In this document: positions 31,793-40,304 of the stretch, in pieces
Layout of the letters: the number at the start of each line of letters is the position of its first letter
Position numbering within the stretch: position 1 is the first letter of the stretch
Assembly (NCBI GenBank): GCA_035628915.1
Contig: DASPIW010000050.1
Span: 62,001-126,000, forward strand
Source: JARBUG01 sp035628915
Lineage (GTDB): Bacteria > Bacillota > Sulfobacillia > Symbiobacteriales > Symbiobacteriaceae
Reading direction: 5' to 3'
Length of the DNA: 64,000 nt
Notes under the pieces: generated by a model
What the model was told of the DNA's origin: nothing
What the model saw: the letters and a program-made list of their open reading frames with translations, nothing else
Databases searched by the model: none
Program-made: the position numbers and the translations under genes

Positions 31793-33157
31793 CTAGAGGG
31801 CGAGTTTTCCCGGGTTCAGGACGCCCCTGGGATCGAGCGCCCGCTTGATCGCCTGCATGGTCTGGAGCCCCACAGGGCCGACTTCCCATTCGAGGTACGG
31901 CGCTTTCATGTTGCCAATGCCGTGCTCGCCCGAGAGCGTGCCGCCCAAGTCCAGGGCCAACCGGGCCAGAGCGCCCAGCCACTCCTTGACCTTGGCCATC
32001 TCTGCCGGGTCGCGGGGGTCGACGACCACGTTCGGGTGGACGTTGCCGTCGCCAGCGTGGCCGAAGACCACCGCCGACAGGCCGTACTTTTCCCGGAGAT
32101 ACCGGAAACGCCGGAGGAATTCGGGTACCTGCGAAGGCGGTACGGCCACGTCTTCGCCGATTTTGACCGGTTTGATGCGCGCCAGGGCAGCACTGATCGC
32201 CTTGCGGCCCTGCCAAAGGCGGGCCTCTTCGGCCTCGCTGCCGGCGACCTGCACGTCCGCGGCGCCGCACTCCCGGCAGAGGCGGGCGGCTTCGGCTGCC
32301 TGGCGCGCCACCGCCGCCTTGTAGCCGTCAACCTCCACCAGCAGGACCGCTTCCGCCGCCACCGGCAGGCCGAGATGCAGGTACTCCTCGACGACCTGCA
32401 GCGAGGCCTGGTCCATCAATTCCAGGCTGCACGGCACCACGCCCGCGGCCACAATCGCTTCCACGGCCTGCCCCGCATTCTCCAGCACGGGGAAGACGGC
32501 CATCAGGGTCTGATACGCCTCCGGCTGCGGCACCAGGCGCAGCGTCGCCTGCGTGATGATTCCGAGCGTGCCCTCGGAACCAACGATCAGACGGGTCAGG
32601 TCATAGCCCGATACGTTCTTGACCGTTCGCCCTCCGGTCTGCAGCACATCGCCCGTGGGCAGCACGACCTGCAGGCCCAGCACGTAGTCGCGGGTCACGC
32701 CGTACTTGAAGCAGCGGGGGCCGCCGGCGTTGGTCGCCAGATTTCCCCCGATGGTCGAAACTCGGGCAGACGCAGGGTCGGGCGGGTAGAAGAGACCGGC
32801 CTCGTGTACCGCCCGCTGCAGGTCCAGCGTGACGACCCCTGGCTCCACCACGGCCAGCAAGTTGCGCCGATCGATTTCGCGGATGTGGTTCAGGCGCGCC
32901 AGCGACATCACCACGCCGCCGCGCACAGGCACCGCCCCGCCTGCCAGCCCCGTGCCGGCGCCCCGGGGGGTGACCGGGAAGCACAATTCATTGGCGAGAC
33001 GAAGCACTTCCGCCACGTCACCGGCCGACCGGGGCAGTACGACCGCGTCCGGTCGGGCGTCCTGATGGGTGGCATCGAACCCGTAGCAGATCAAGTCCGC
33101 CGGTCCCACCAGCGTTTCGCAAATCTGACCGAGTCTTGCCAGTGCTGTCTTCTCCAA
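31793..33157 (-). CDS. FAD-linked oxidase, GlcD-like
   Basis: This flavoprotein of the glycolate oxidase subunit D / D-lactate dehydrogenase family has an FAD_binding_4 domain (PDAVVLPRSAGDVAEVLRLAN, TPRGAGTGLAGGAVP, NAGGPRCFKYGVTRDYVLG) and a C-terminal oxidase domain ending in the signature GTLSGEHGIGNMK. Substrates are 2-hydroxyacids such as glycolate or D-lactate. No glcE or glcF partner is adjacent. Proximity to oxalate genes makes glycolate or glyoxylate metabolism attractive but unproven. I chose TTG 33157 because GGGAGGC lies 8 nt upstream; the upstream extension overlaps the divergent promoter region. Confidence 0.88.
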   Translation of the reverse strand: MEKTALARLGQICETLVGPADLICYGFDATHQDARPDAVVLPRSAGDVAEVLRLANELCFPVTPRGAGTGLAGGAVPVRGGVVMSLARLNHIREIDRRNLLAVVEPGVVTLDLQRAVHEAGLFYPPDPASARVSTIGGNLATNAGGPRCFKYGVTRDYVLGLQVVLPTGDVLQTGGRTVKNVSGYDLTRLIVGSEGTLGIITQATLRLVPQPEAYQTLMAVFPVLENAGQAVEAIVAAGVVPCSLELMDQASLQVVEEYLHLGLPVAAEAVLLVEVDGYKAAVARQAAEAARLCRECGAADVQVAGSEAEEARLWQGRKAISAALARIKPVKIGEDVAVPPSQVPEFLRRFRYLREKYGLSAVVFGHAGDGNVHPNVVVDPRDPAEMAKVKEWLGALARLALDLGGTLSGEHGIGNMKAPYLEWEVGPVGLQTMQAIKRALDPRGVLNPGKLAL

Positions 33158-33210
33158 TTGGTACGCCTCCCATGATAAGATGACAGTATGGATATTGTGG
33201 GGGGACACAC

Positions 33211-33987
33211 GTGAAAGCCATACTCTTTGACCTGGACGAAACGCTGATCCTGGATGAACCGATTTCGCACGCGGCGTTTGCGGCCGCGGCCGACCTCGCG
33301 GCGTCCACCGGGGCCGATGTCAACCGGCTGGCCGCCGACGCCGGCGCCAACGCCCGGCGCCGGTGGGCCGAAGGGCCTTTCTATGACTATACACTGCGTA
33401 TCGGTCACAGCGCATGGGAGGGATTGGCGGCCCGCTACGACGTCGGCGCGCACCTTGCCATCGCCGGTCTGCGGCAGTGGGCGCCCGGCTATCGCCTCGC
33501 CGTCTGGCAGGAGGCGCTGGGCGCCCAGGGCGTGACCGACGCCGCCCTGCCCGCGCTGATGGCGGCTAAGTACTTCGAGACCCGCCGGCGGTATCCCCTT
33601 TATCCGGAGATCAACGCGCTGCTGGCCCACTTAGAGGGGGAGGGGTACCGGCTCGGCATCGTGACCAACGGCGTTCCAGACCTGCAGCGGGAAAAGCTGG
33701 CCGGCTGCGGTGTGGCCACTCTTTTCCATGCTTCGGTCGTCTCCGGCGAAATCGACTGCGGCAAGCCCGACCCGGGCATCTTCCGGCACATTTGTCATGA
33801 CCTGGGCGTGGAGCCGCGCGATTGCGTGATGGTGGGGGACAACCCCGAGCGCGACGTGGCGGGGGCCATCGCCGCCGGCATGAAATCCGTCTGGGTGCAG
33901 CGCAATGGGCGCCCCCGCGACGCCCGCTTCCCCGCTGATCTGGAATGCGACAATCTGGATCGGATGGTGACCTGGCTGAAGGAGTGA
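33211..33987 (+). CDS. HAD-superfamily hydrolase
   Basis: This 258-aa haloacid dehalogenase-like phosphatase has motif I FDLDETLIL (nucleophile and acid Asp), motif II with Thr in IVTNGVPD, motif III Lys in CGKPDPGIF and motif IV GDNPERDVAGA. It has a four-helix C1-type cap, as in phosphoglycolate phosphatase and YjjG-like nucleotidases. GTG 33211 follows GGGGGGAC. The next gene begins 6 nt after the stop. A 2-phosphoglycolate substrate would fit the divergent GlcD-like gene, but the sequence does not settle it. Confidence 0.88.
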   Translation: MKAILFDLDETLILDEPISHAAFAAAADLAASTGADVNRLAADAGANARRRWAEGPFYDYTLRIGHSAWEGLAARYDVGAHLAIAGLRQWAPGYRLAVWQEALGAQGVTDAALPALMAAKYFETRRRYPLYPEINALLAHLEGEGYRLGIVTNGVPDLQREKLAGCGVATLFHASVVSGEIDCGKPDPGIFRHICHDLGVEPRDCVMVGDNPERDVAGAIAAGMKSVWVQRNGRPRDARFPADLECDNLDRMVTWLKE

Positions 33988-33993
33988 CAGGGC

Positions 33994-34920
33994 ATGAAGA
34001 CACACCACATGCTTCCGGCTGAGCGGCTGCACGATGTCTGGAACAACGCCTTGCCCCCGGTACTGACCATCGACTCCGGCGACACCGTCACCATGCAGTG
34101 CGTGGCCGTCCGCCACGGGTACGTGACGGCGGATACCCCGGACGGGCCGGAGATTCCGGCATCCACATGGCGGGGCCATCCGCTCACCGGGCCGGTGTAT
34201 ATCCGGGGCGCCCGCCCCGGCGACACGCTGGCGGTCCACATCGAGGAGATTCGGCACCATGGCTGGGGCTTTACCTACTGCCGCCACGGTATGGGGTTGC
34301 TGGAGGACTTCGGCCCCCGCCTCAAAGTCTGGCACTTTGACGGCGACTGGGCGGAGTTCCGTCCTGGCATCCGGGTCCCGATCATGCCCTTCCTGGGCGT
34401 GATGGGTCTGGCGCCCGCCGAGCCGGGCGAGATCGACACGGCGCCCCCCGGCAGCCACGGCGGCAACCTGGACATTCGCCACCTGACGAAAGGGGCCACG
34501 CTCTATCTGCCGGTGGCAGTGGAGGGGGCCCTGTTCAGCGCCGGCGACGGCCATGCTGCCCAGGGCGACGGGGAGGTCTGCATCACGGCGATTGAGGCGC
34601 CCCTGACGGCGACGCTCCGCTTCGAGGTGCTGCAGGGCAAGCCGGTCACGGGGCCGGCCTTCGTCACCCCCGGACCGCTGGTGCGGGCCTGCGAGCAGGG
34701 CTACCACTGCACGACGGGCATCGGGCCGGACCTGCATGTGGCCGCACAGAACGCCATTCGCTCGATGATCGCCCACGTGGAGCAGCAGTACGGGCTCGAC
34801 CGTGACCAGGCATACATGCTTTGCAGCGTGGTGGTCGATTTGAAGATCAGCGAAATCGTCAACCGCCCCAACTGGGTCGTGACGGCATACCTGCCGCTGG
34901 GCATCTTCGCCGGTGCATAG
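33994..34920 (+). CDS. Acetamidase/formamidase family amidohydrolase
   Basis: This enzyme of the FmdA/AmdA family hydrolyses formamide or short aliphatic amides to ammonia and the acid. The beta-rich fold is recognisable from ASTWRGHPLTGPVYIRGA, HGGNLDIRHLTKGATLYLPV, AGDGHAAQGDGEV and the C-terminal QAYMLCSVVVDLKISEIVNR. At 308 aa it matches bacterial members. ATG 33994 lies 6 nt after the HAD stop with AAGGAG upstream, so the two are co-transcribed. Formate from formamide could feed the oxalate:formate antiporter, which is speculation. Confidence 0.88.
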   Translation: MKTHHMLPAERLHDVWNNALPPVLTIDSGDTVTMQCVAVRHGYVTADTPDGPEIPASTWRGHPLTGPVYIRGARPGDTLAVHIEEIRHHGWGFTYCRHGMGLLEDFGPRLKVWHFDGDWAEFRPGIRVPIMPFLGVMGLAPAEPGEIDTAPPGSHGGNLDIRHLTKGATLYLPVAVEGALFSAGDGHAAQGDGEVCITAIEAPLTATLRFEVLQGKPVTGPAFVTPGPLVRACEQGYHCTTGIGPDLHVAAQNAIRSMIAHVEQQYGLDRDQAYMLCSVVVDLKISEIVNRPNWVVTAYLPLGIFAGA

Positions 34921-34974
34921 GCCCGCGGAGCGAAGCACATCATAACGCCGACCTTGCAGGAACAGGGGCGGTCT

Positions 34975-35151
34975 ATGATGGCTCAGCAGACCCGGAAGCG
35001 AACGCACCTGACCCAGGCAGCCGAGCCCCCCATGTGGATGATCGATCCGCCGGGGGAGGGCGGCCTGGAGAACCCCGTGGATCCGCCTGGCGCAGAGGCG
35101 CCACCAATGCTCGCCGATTCGTGGGATGATGAACTCGGCGGCGAAGGGTAG
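34975..35151 (+). CDS. Small Pro/Gly-rich acidic protein
   Basis: The family is not recognised. The 58-aa product is hydrophilic with no hydrophobic segment and contains proline-rich repeats (AAEPPMWMIDPPGEGG, ENPVDPPGAEAPP). An AGGGGCGG sequence lies just upstream of the two possible ATG codons (34975, 34978), and a strong hairpin follows the stop. The gene is supported by SD, codon pattern and a tidy position between neighbours, but could be spurious. Confidence 0.5.
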   Translation: MMAQQTRKRTHLTQAAEPPMWMIDPPGEGGLENPVDPPGAEAPPMLADSWDDELGGEG

Positions 35152-35163
35152 GCAACTCGCACG

Positions 35164-35201
35164 CGACGAGGGGACGGCGATGCGACGCCATCCCCTCGTC
35201 G
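35164..35201 (+). terminator. Hairpin after the small Pro/Gly-rich gene
   Basis: An 11-bp perfect stem (35164-35174 with 35191-35201) lies 13 nt after the stop codon and is followed by ATATATAG rather than a T-run. Confidence 0.6.
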
Positions 35202-35230
35202 ATATATAGAGGAGTTGAAGGAAGGGTCGG

Positions 35231-35268
35231 ACCGTTTCCGTCCGTAACTCCTGGACGACGGAAACGGT
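35231..35268 (+). promoter_or_regulatory. Large stem-loop in the leader of the next gene
   Basis: A 12-bp perfect stem (35231-35242 with 35257-35268) has a 14-nt loop and ends 32 nt before the ATG at 35301. It may be a second terminator or a leader structure. Confidence 0.5.
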
Positions 35269-35300
35269 TCGAGCCTGACGAAACGAGGAGGCTGTAAATA

Positions 35301-35984
35301 ATGGTCGTATACTTGGTTGGCACCGGTCGGATGGGCAAGCTGGTGGCCCGGTTCCTGGCTCCTGCAGTGGATCTGGTACTGGTAGGGCGGGACCCGGAGC
35401 GGTTGGCGGCGGCTGCCCGTGAAGTCGGCGCGCGGACGGCGCCCCTGGAGACGGACTTTGCCGGCGCCGAAGCAGTGATTCTGGCCCTCCCTACCGAGGC
35501 GACCGCGGGGGTGCTGGCAGCCATCGCCCCGCGCATCCCGCAGGAGGCGGTGGTCATCAATATCGCCACGGCCGTCATGCGCAAGGATCTGATCGGCGCC
35601 GTGCCGTCCGAGCGGGTGGCTGCTGCCAAGTTTGTGGGCCACTACTATGACATGCAGGTCGGCGGAAGCGCTGTAATTGTGGTGGAGGCCGGCAGCGCAC
35701 GGGCGGAGCAGGTGACGGGGGCGATCATGCGCCACTGCGCCCCGGTGGTGCCGGGCAAGGAAGAGTGGGTCCTGACCACGAACCGGACGGCCACCGAGGA
35801 GGCCGTGCGGCTCGCCGTCCGTATGCAGCGGCGCCTGGAGGCGGCGGGAATCCCGGCGGGTCTGATCAAGCAGGCCACCAGCGGCGTGGCGGTGGGGTCG
35901 CTCAGGGCGTTCATGGACGGCCGGCTCGGCCCGTTCGGCCAGGCCATCGCGGACAGACTCAAAGCCGAACTGGACATGCAGTAG
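35301..35984 (+). CDS. NAD(P)-binding oxidoreductase, ProC/F420-reductase-like
   Basis: The 227-aa protein opens with a Rossmann fold (VYLVGTGRMGKLVARFL) and continues with the alternating pattern of small 6-phosphogluconate-dehydrogenase-like reductases (VILALPTEATAGVL, VVINIATAVMRKDL). The C-terminal half is helical. It resembles pyrroline-5-carboxylate reductase-like and NADP:F420 oxidoreductase-like proteins, but I see no residue that fixes the substrate. ATG 35301 follows GAGGAGG by 9 nt. It converges with the transporter gene at 36000 with a 15-nt gap. Confidence 0.75.
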   Translation: MVVYLVGTGRMGKLVARFLAPAVDLVLVGRDPERLAAAAREVGARTAPLETDFAGAEAVILALPTEATAGVLAAIAPRIPQEAVVINIATAVMRKDLIGAVPSERVAAAKFVGHYYDMQVGGSAVIVVEAGSARAEQVTGAIMRHCAPVVPGKEEWVLTTNRTATEEAVRLAVRMQRRLEAAGIPAGLIKQATSGVAVGSLRAFMDGRLGPFGQAIADRLKAELDMQ

Positions 35985-35999
35985 GCAGAAAGATGCCGG

Positions 36000-36884
36000 C
36001 TACAGCGCGATCAGGGCCACGCCCAGGCAGATCAGGGCTGCTGAGCCCGCGAGGTGGGAGTTTAGCACCTCAGAACGTTTGAGGACCACAGCGCTGAGCA
36101 CCATGGTGAACATGGGCTCCAGGGCGGCGATGACCTGCGTGGTGGCCGCCGTAGTCTCCCGCAGCGACATCAGCGTCGTCAGGAAAGCGAGGGTGGCGAA
36201 GGCGCCAGCCACGAGGAAGGCGGATACGCCTTTCCGGGGCGCCTTCGTCACCTTTGCCAGCTCACCCTTGGCAACGGCGTACGGCAGGTACCCCACCAGC
36301 GCCGCCAGCCCGGCAACAACGTTGCCGTATGCCACATCCGGCCACGCATTGAGCCCCGCCTTGCGCAGCAGCATGGCCGCCGAAAACGAGGCGCCGCTTA
36401 CGACACCGAGCAGGGCCACGTCGCGCAAAGCGGCAGAGCGATTCCGCTCGCCGCTGTTGCGCAGCTGCTCCCGCGACAGCAGCGCTAGGCCGGCCACCAC
36501 CACCGCCGTTCCGACGATGTCCATGCCGCCGGGCCGCTCGCCCAGCAGCAGGAAACCAAACACCAGGGTGTACAGCGGCGTGGCATTCTTCCAGGCGCTG
36601 GCCCGGCTCGGCCCCACCAGCTGGATATTGCGGAACAGGGCCCAGCGCCCCACGATGGTGTTGACGATGCCCGACAAAGCGAAGAACACGACGGCTGCCA
36701 CAGACAGCATGGGGGCGCCGCGCCCGGGGACGGGCATAAGCAGAAAGGCCAGATTTGCCACGCTGCCGAAAATCAGGGTAATGACATAACCTGTCCCGCT
36801 GTCCATCGCTTCCAGGCCCTTGCGCACGGCCAGGTTATACGCGGCCCAGCAAAGACCCGTCACGAGTGCGTAGAATGTCCCCAT
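36000..36884 (-). CDS. EamA/DMT-family transporter
   Basis: This 294-aa protein of the drug/metabolite transporter superfamily has ten predicted TM helices made of two EamA repeats. The first begins LVTGLCWAAYNLAVRKGLEA; the second runs from ALLGVVSGASFSAAMLLRKA to the end (EPMFTMVLSAVVLKRSE, the family signature). It is probably an exporter of a small metabolite. An AGGAGG lies 14 nt before ATG 36884, longer than ideal. Substrate unknown. Confidence 0.85.
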   Translation of the reverse strand: MGTFYALVTGLCWAAYNLAVRKGLEAMDSGTGYVITLIFGSVANLAFLLMPVPGRGAPMLSVAAVVFFALSGIVNTIVGRWALFRNIQLVGPSRASAWKNATPLYTLVFGFLLLGERPGGMDIVGTAVVVAGLALLSREQLRNSGERNRSAALRDVALLGVVSGASFSAAMLLRKAGLNAWPDVAYGNVVAGLAALVGYLPYAVAKGELAKVTKAPRKGVSAFLVAGAFATLAFLTTLMSLRETTAATTQVIAALEPMFTMVLSAVVLKRSEVLNSHLAGSAALICLGVALIAL

Positions 36885-37082
36885 GTGTTGCTGCGAAGCC
36901 TCCTATACTTGGGCGGCTTTCCGGCGCGGGCATCTCTCCATGCGGTTGCGCCCTTCGAAATCGTCACGATATTGGGCTGCCCGTCCGCTCGTGCAAACGG
37001 AGGGTCCGCTACTCACAATACCCTCTGACGCTGGAACGACGCAACCCCCCGGCTCTTGCCATGGCATATTCGGAAAATGCGG

Positions 37083-37113
37083 AGGGTCCGACCGCCCGGG
37101 CGGGCGTCGGACC
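37083..37113 (-). terminator. Hairpin after the FAH hydrolase gene
   Basis: GGGTCCGAC and GTCGGACCC pair around a GC-rich loop, just downstream of the minus-strand stop at 37125. A TTGTT stretch follows on the plus strand only. Confidence 0.55.
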
Positions 37114-37124
37114 CTTGTTCCACG

Positions 37125-37958
37125 TTACGCATCAAGCTCGACCCGGTTTTCAATGAAGCCAATGCCCGGGATTTCGCAGCGCACCAGGTCGCCCACCCGC
37201 AGGAAGACCTGCGGCTTGCGCCCCATGCCGACACCGGGCGGGGTGCCCGTCGCGATCACATCGCCCGGCTCCAGGGTCATCAGCCCGGAGAGGAAGCTGA
37301 CGGTCTCAGCGACGGAGAAGACCATCTTGCCCGTGTTGCCGTCCTGCATCTTCTCGCCGTTGACGTACAGGGCGAGGGGGAGGTTCTGGGGGTCGGGAAT
37401 CTCGTCGGCGGTGACAAGCACCGGACCCATGGGGGCGAAGCTGTCGCAGGTTTTGCCCTTGAGCCACTGGCCGTCGAACATCTGCAGGTCGCGGGCGCTC
37501 ACGTCGTTGATAATCGTATAACCCGCCACGTATGTCAGTGCGGCTTCGGGGGCCACCCGCCGGCACTTCCGGCCGATGACCACGCCCAGTTCCACTTCCC
37601 AGTCCAGCCGGGTCGTCACGTTCTCGCCGGGATGCAGAATGGGCCCATAGGGTCCAGTAATCGCATTGGTGAATTTCGCAAACAGGATGGGCTGCTTGGG
37701 GACCGGCATGCCGCTTTCCGCAGCATGGTCCGTATAGTTCAGGCCAATGCCGATGAACTTGCCCGGCCGCGTGACCGGGGCCATGAGCCGGGCGCCGGAG
37801 AGCTGCGGCGCACCCTGTCCGGCGGCCCCAGCCAACTCGCGCCAGTCGGGCTGCGAGAGGAACTCCGTCATGTCCGTAAAGCCCAGGTCGACGATGCCTG
37901 AGCCAAGAAGCCGTCCGACGCGCGGGCCCTGGGGTCCCTGGTAAGTAACGAGCTGCAT
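37125..37958 (-). CDS. Fumarylacetoacetate hydrolase family protein
   Basis: This metal-dependent C-C hydrolase or decarboxylase belongs to the FAH superfamily (acylpyruvate, 2-hydroxyhepta-2,4-diene-dioate or oxaloacetate substrates). The motif FIGIGLNYTDHAAESG begins the catalytic domain, the metal ligands are in LDWEVELGVVIG (Glu, Glu) and NDVSARDLQ (Asp), and the end SGLMTLEPGDVIATGTPPGVG is highly typical. At 277 aa it is a single-domain member. ATG 37958 follows GAGAGGGGA by 8 nt. It appears monocistronic; the precise substrate is open. Confidence 0.9.
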   Translation of the reverse strand: MQLVTYQGPQGPRVGRLLGSGIVDLGFTDMTEFLSQPDWRELAGAAGQGAPQLSGARLMAPVTRPGKFIGIGLNYTDHAAESGMPVPKQPILFAKFTNAITGPYGPILHPGENVTTRLDWEVELGVVIGRKCRRVAPEAALTYVAGYTIINDVSARDLQMFDGQWLKGKTCDSFAPMGPVLVTADEIPDPQNLPLALYVNGEKMQDGNTGKMVFSVAETVSFLSGLMTLEPGDVIATGTPPGVGMGRKPQVFLRVGDLVRCEIPGIGFIENRVELDA

Positions 37959-38230
37959 ATGATCTGTCCCCTCTCACTGTGGCCTGGCCTCTTCTTTCGA
38001 TAGGAGGGCGAGCCCATTCCTGCAGGATCTTTCGGATGACTTACAGAATTGGGCCCAACGGTGCCGATGATCATGCCGAGGTGTTGTGGCCAAAAAGCCC
38101 GGCAGCCCGGCCGAGGCCGTCCCGCCGCTGGCGGAGGCCCTGAAGGTCGGTCAGCTTCACCCGGGCGCCCGGTTCAACATGGCCCTGGCCTTGAGCATGT
38201 CCCCTATGCACCACCGTGTCGGCCAACCTC
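37959..38230. other. Intergenic stretch without recognised features
   Basis: A 272-bp gap between the start of the FAH gene and the end of the ReoY-like gene. Short frames exist on both strands but none has a good SD or family resemblance. Confidence 0.4.
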
Positions 38231-38746
38231 CTAAGCTTGCCGGGGCAGCAGCCCGTGCAGGCGCCGGCAAGTCTGGAGATCGCCCTCGTCAAGGGCTGCG
38301 TCAATCTGGTCGAGAATGGCCCGGGTCCGCAGCCGGAACGGGGAGAGCCGCGCCAACTGGTAAACAGTCCTTTCCAGGGCGGCGGCGATACCGGGCGCGG
38401 GCGCCGCATAGGGCGGATCAACGGCGATGAACCAGACCGGCAGGGTGCGCAGGCGCTCCAGGATTTCGGCCGGCGCCAGGTTAAGCCCCTGCAGGACCAG
38501 CTTCGCCCGGGTCCTGGCGGCCGACCCGGGTACGTTGCCGAGGAGGATCGCCCAGCATGGCACCTCGTCCGTGGAGATCAGCAGGGAGTTGCGGAGCAGG
38601 GGGCGCTCGTCCGGACAGCAAAAGTGCATGCGGGAGAGCAGGGCGTCGTCTGCCACGATGCCGTTCAGGAGGTGCCGGGCGGGACGGGGGATGCGGCTGG
38701 ACTGGTCAGCCAGCAGCCGCTGCAGAGCGGCGCGTCGCGCTTGCAT
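38231..38746 (-). CDS. Divergent ReoY/YpiB-like protein (UPF0302 plus IDEAL-like)
   Basis: The 171-aa protein resembles Bacillus YpiB (ReoY), an adaptor that helps ClpCP degrade MurA. The middle segment LLNGIVADDALLSRMHFC, followed by LLRNSLLISTDE, matches the family pattern LLNYxxxDDxLLExVHF and a later xLxMST. The C-terminus (IDAALDEGDLQTCRRLHGLL) fits the short IDEAL motif that ends YpiB. Length agrees (about 179 aa in Bacillus). Similarity is modest and judged by eye. ATG 38746 follows GGGGAGGAA by about 7 nt. It is divergent from the methyltransferase gene. Confidence 0.6.
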   Translation of the reverse strand: MQARRAALQRLLADQSSRIPRPARHLLNGIVADDALLSRMHFCCPDERPLLRNSLLISTDEVPCWAILLGNVPGSAARTRAKLVLQGLNLAPAEILERLRTLPVWFIAVDPPYAAPAPGIAAALERTVYQLARLSPFRLRTRAILDQIDAALDEGDLQTCRRLHGLLPRQA

Positions 38747-38879
38747 TCAGGCTTCCTCCCCTCCGTACGGATTGCCTTCATTATACGGTCAGATGTCGAT
38801 TCCTGTCGGTGGGGATAAGGGCTCATTTTGTCGAATTGGGTGAATTTGGCTTGTAGCTGAACTCGGGAGGGGTAGCGCG

Positions 38880-40304
38880 GTGGAGGGTGCAGACCGGAGC
38901 CCCGAGCGGTACGGTCTTTCCTGGCCCGGCAAGTGCGATGCCGTGCGGAACATTGACGAGGAGTGCACTGCGGCACTGCAGCCGTTTCCCGCCGAATCGG
39001 TGGCCTTCAGCGAAACGGCGAACATGTTGATCGAAGGCGACAACCTTGCTGTTCTCAGACTCCTCCAGCAGACGCACCTGGGGCGGGTCAAGCTGATCTA
39101 CATCGATCCGCCATACAACGGCGGGAAGGATCTCGTCTATCGGGACGATTTCCGAGAAGGGCTGCAGGGCTACTTGCGCGCAACCGGCCAGCTTGACGAG
39201 CAGGGTATGAAGCTGAACACTGCCGCCGAGACGGACGGACGCTATCACGCCAAGTGGCTGACGATGATCTACCCCCGGCTGGCCCTGGCCCGTCGGCTGC
39301 TCCGGGACGACGGGGTGATCTTCATCAGCATCGACGACCGCGAAGTTCATCATCTGCGGCTGATCATGAACGAGCTGTACGGCGAGGAGAACTTCGTCGC
39401 CTGCATCGCCAACGTCAACAACCCGAAGGGCCGCTCCGACGACAAGCATATCGCAACCGCCCATGAGTACCTGCTGGTCTATCAGCGCGGCAATCTCCAA
39501 CTGCACGGCTGGGCGCCCGAAGAGAAGGTGACCCGCCGCTACCGCCTCACTGACCCGGCGACCGGGAGGCAGTACCGCGAACTGGACCTCCGCAAGACCG
39601 GCTCCAACGACCGGCGGGCAGACCGGCCCAAACTCTTCTACTACTTCCTGTATAGCGAGCCTTCCGGCGATTTTTACCCCACGCGTGAGGAGTCCGTCCC
39701 GCCCGGCTATATCCAAATCCGGCCCCTGCGCGAGGATGGCACCGACGGCAATTGGCGTTGGGAACTGAGCACCGCGGCAGACCGCATGACGCGGCTTGTG
39801 CCCAGGCTGATGCCCAGGCGCAAGGTGTGGAGCGTATTTGAAAAAGATTTTCTGGAGGAAGATGAGATCGTCAGACCGACCTCTGCCTGGCTGCAGACGG
39901 ATATCAACAGCGAGCGGGGGTCCGAGCAGATGGTCGATCTCGGGTTTGCGAAGGAGACCTTCCCCTATCCCAAGCCGCTCGGGCTGCTGCGGCGGATTCT
40001 GCAGCTGGCGACCCGGCCCCGGGCCGGCGATATCGTCCTCGACTTTTTTGCCGGCTCCTGCACCACGGCGCACGCCGTGCTGGCACTCAACTACGAAGAC
40101 GGCGGAGACCGGCGCTTCATCTGCGTGCAGCTGCCCGAGCCGACGCCGGCCGGTTCGGCTGCCCGCACAGCCGGATTCAGCACGATCATGGAGATCGGCA
40201 AAGCGCGCACTGAGCGGGTGATCGCCAAGCTGGCCTCGGACAGCGCCCACAATCCGCCCGGCGCCGCCATCGACCTGGGCTTTCAGTTCTTCCGCCTCAG
40301 GTAA
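38880..40304 (+). CDS. Type III Mod-like adenine DNA methyltransferase, no Res partner
   Basis: This beta-class N6-adenine methyltransferase has the catalytic motif IYIDPPYNGGKD at about residue 75, the usual NLLxxEGDNLxVL lead-in (TANMLIEGDNLAVLRLL), a long target-recognition region and, near the end, the SAM-binding DFFAGSCTTAHAVL. The order matches Mod subunits of type III systems, but at 474 aa it is shorter than most and no res gene is nearby. It is therefore an orphan methyltransferase or a remnant system. GTG 38880 follows GGGAGGGG by 8 nt. Its last codons overlap the convergent transporter gene by 8 bp. Confidence 0.87.
   Translation: MEGADRSPERYGLSWPGKCDAVRNIDEECTAALQPFPAESVAFSETANMLIEGDNLAVLRLLQQTHLGRVKLIYIDPPYNGGKDLVYRDDFREGLQGYLRATGQLDEQGMKLNTAAETDGRYHAKWLTMIYPRLALARRLLRDDGVIFISIDDREVHHLRLIMNELYGEENFVACIANVNNPKGRSDDKHIATAHEYLLVYQRGNLQLHGWAPEEKVTRRYRLTDPATGRQYRELDLRKTGSNDRRADRPKLFYYFLYSEPSGDFYPTREESVPPGYIQIRPLREDGTDGNWRWELSTAADRMTRLVPRLMPRRKVWSVFEKDFLEEDEIVRPTSAWLQTDINSERGSEQMVDLGFAKETFPYPKPLGLLRRILQLATRPRAGDIVLDFFAGSCTTAHAVLALNYEDGGDRRFICVQLPEPTPAGSAARTAGFSTIMEIGKARTERVIAKLASDSAHNPPGAAIDLGFQFFRLR

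Noticed and set aside
38049..38430. Short plus-strand frames near 38.1-38.4 kb
   Set aside because: No family match and no convincing SD; most of the stretch overlaps the ReoY-like gene on the other strand.
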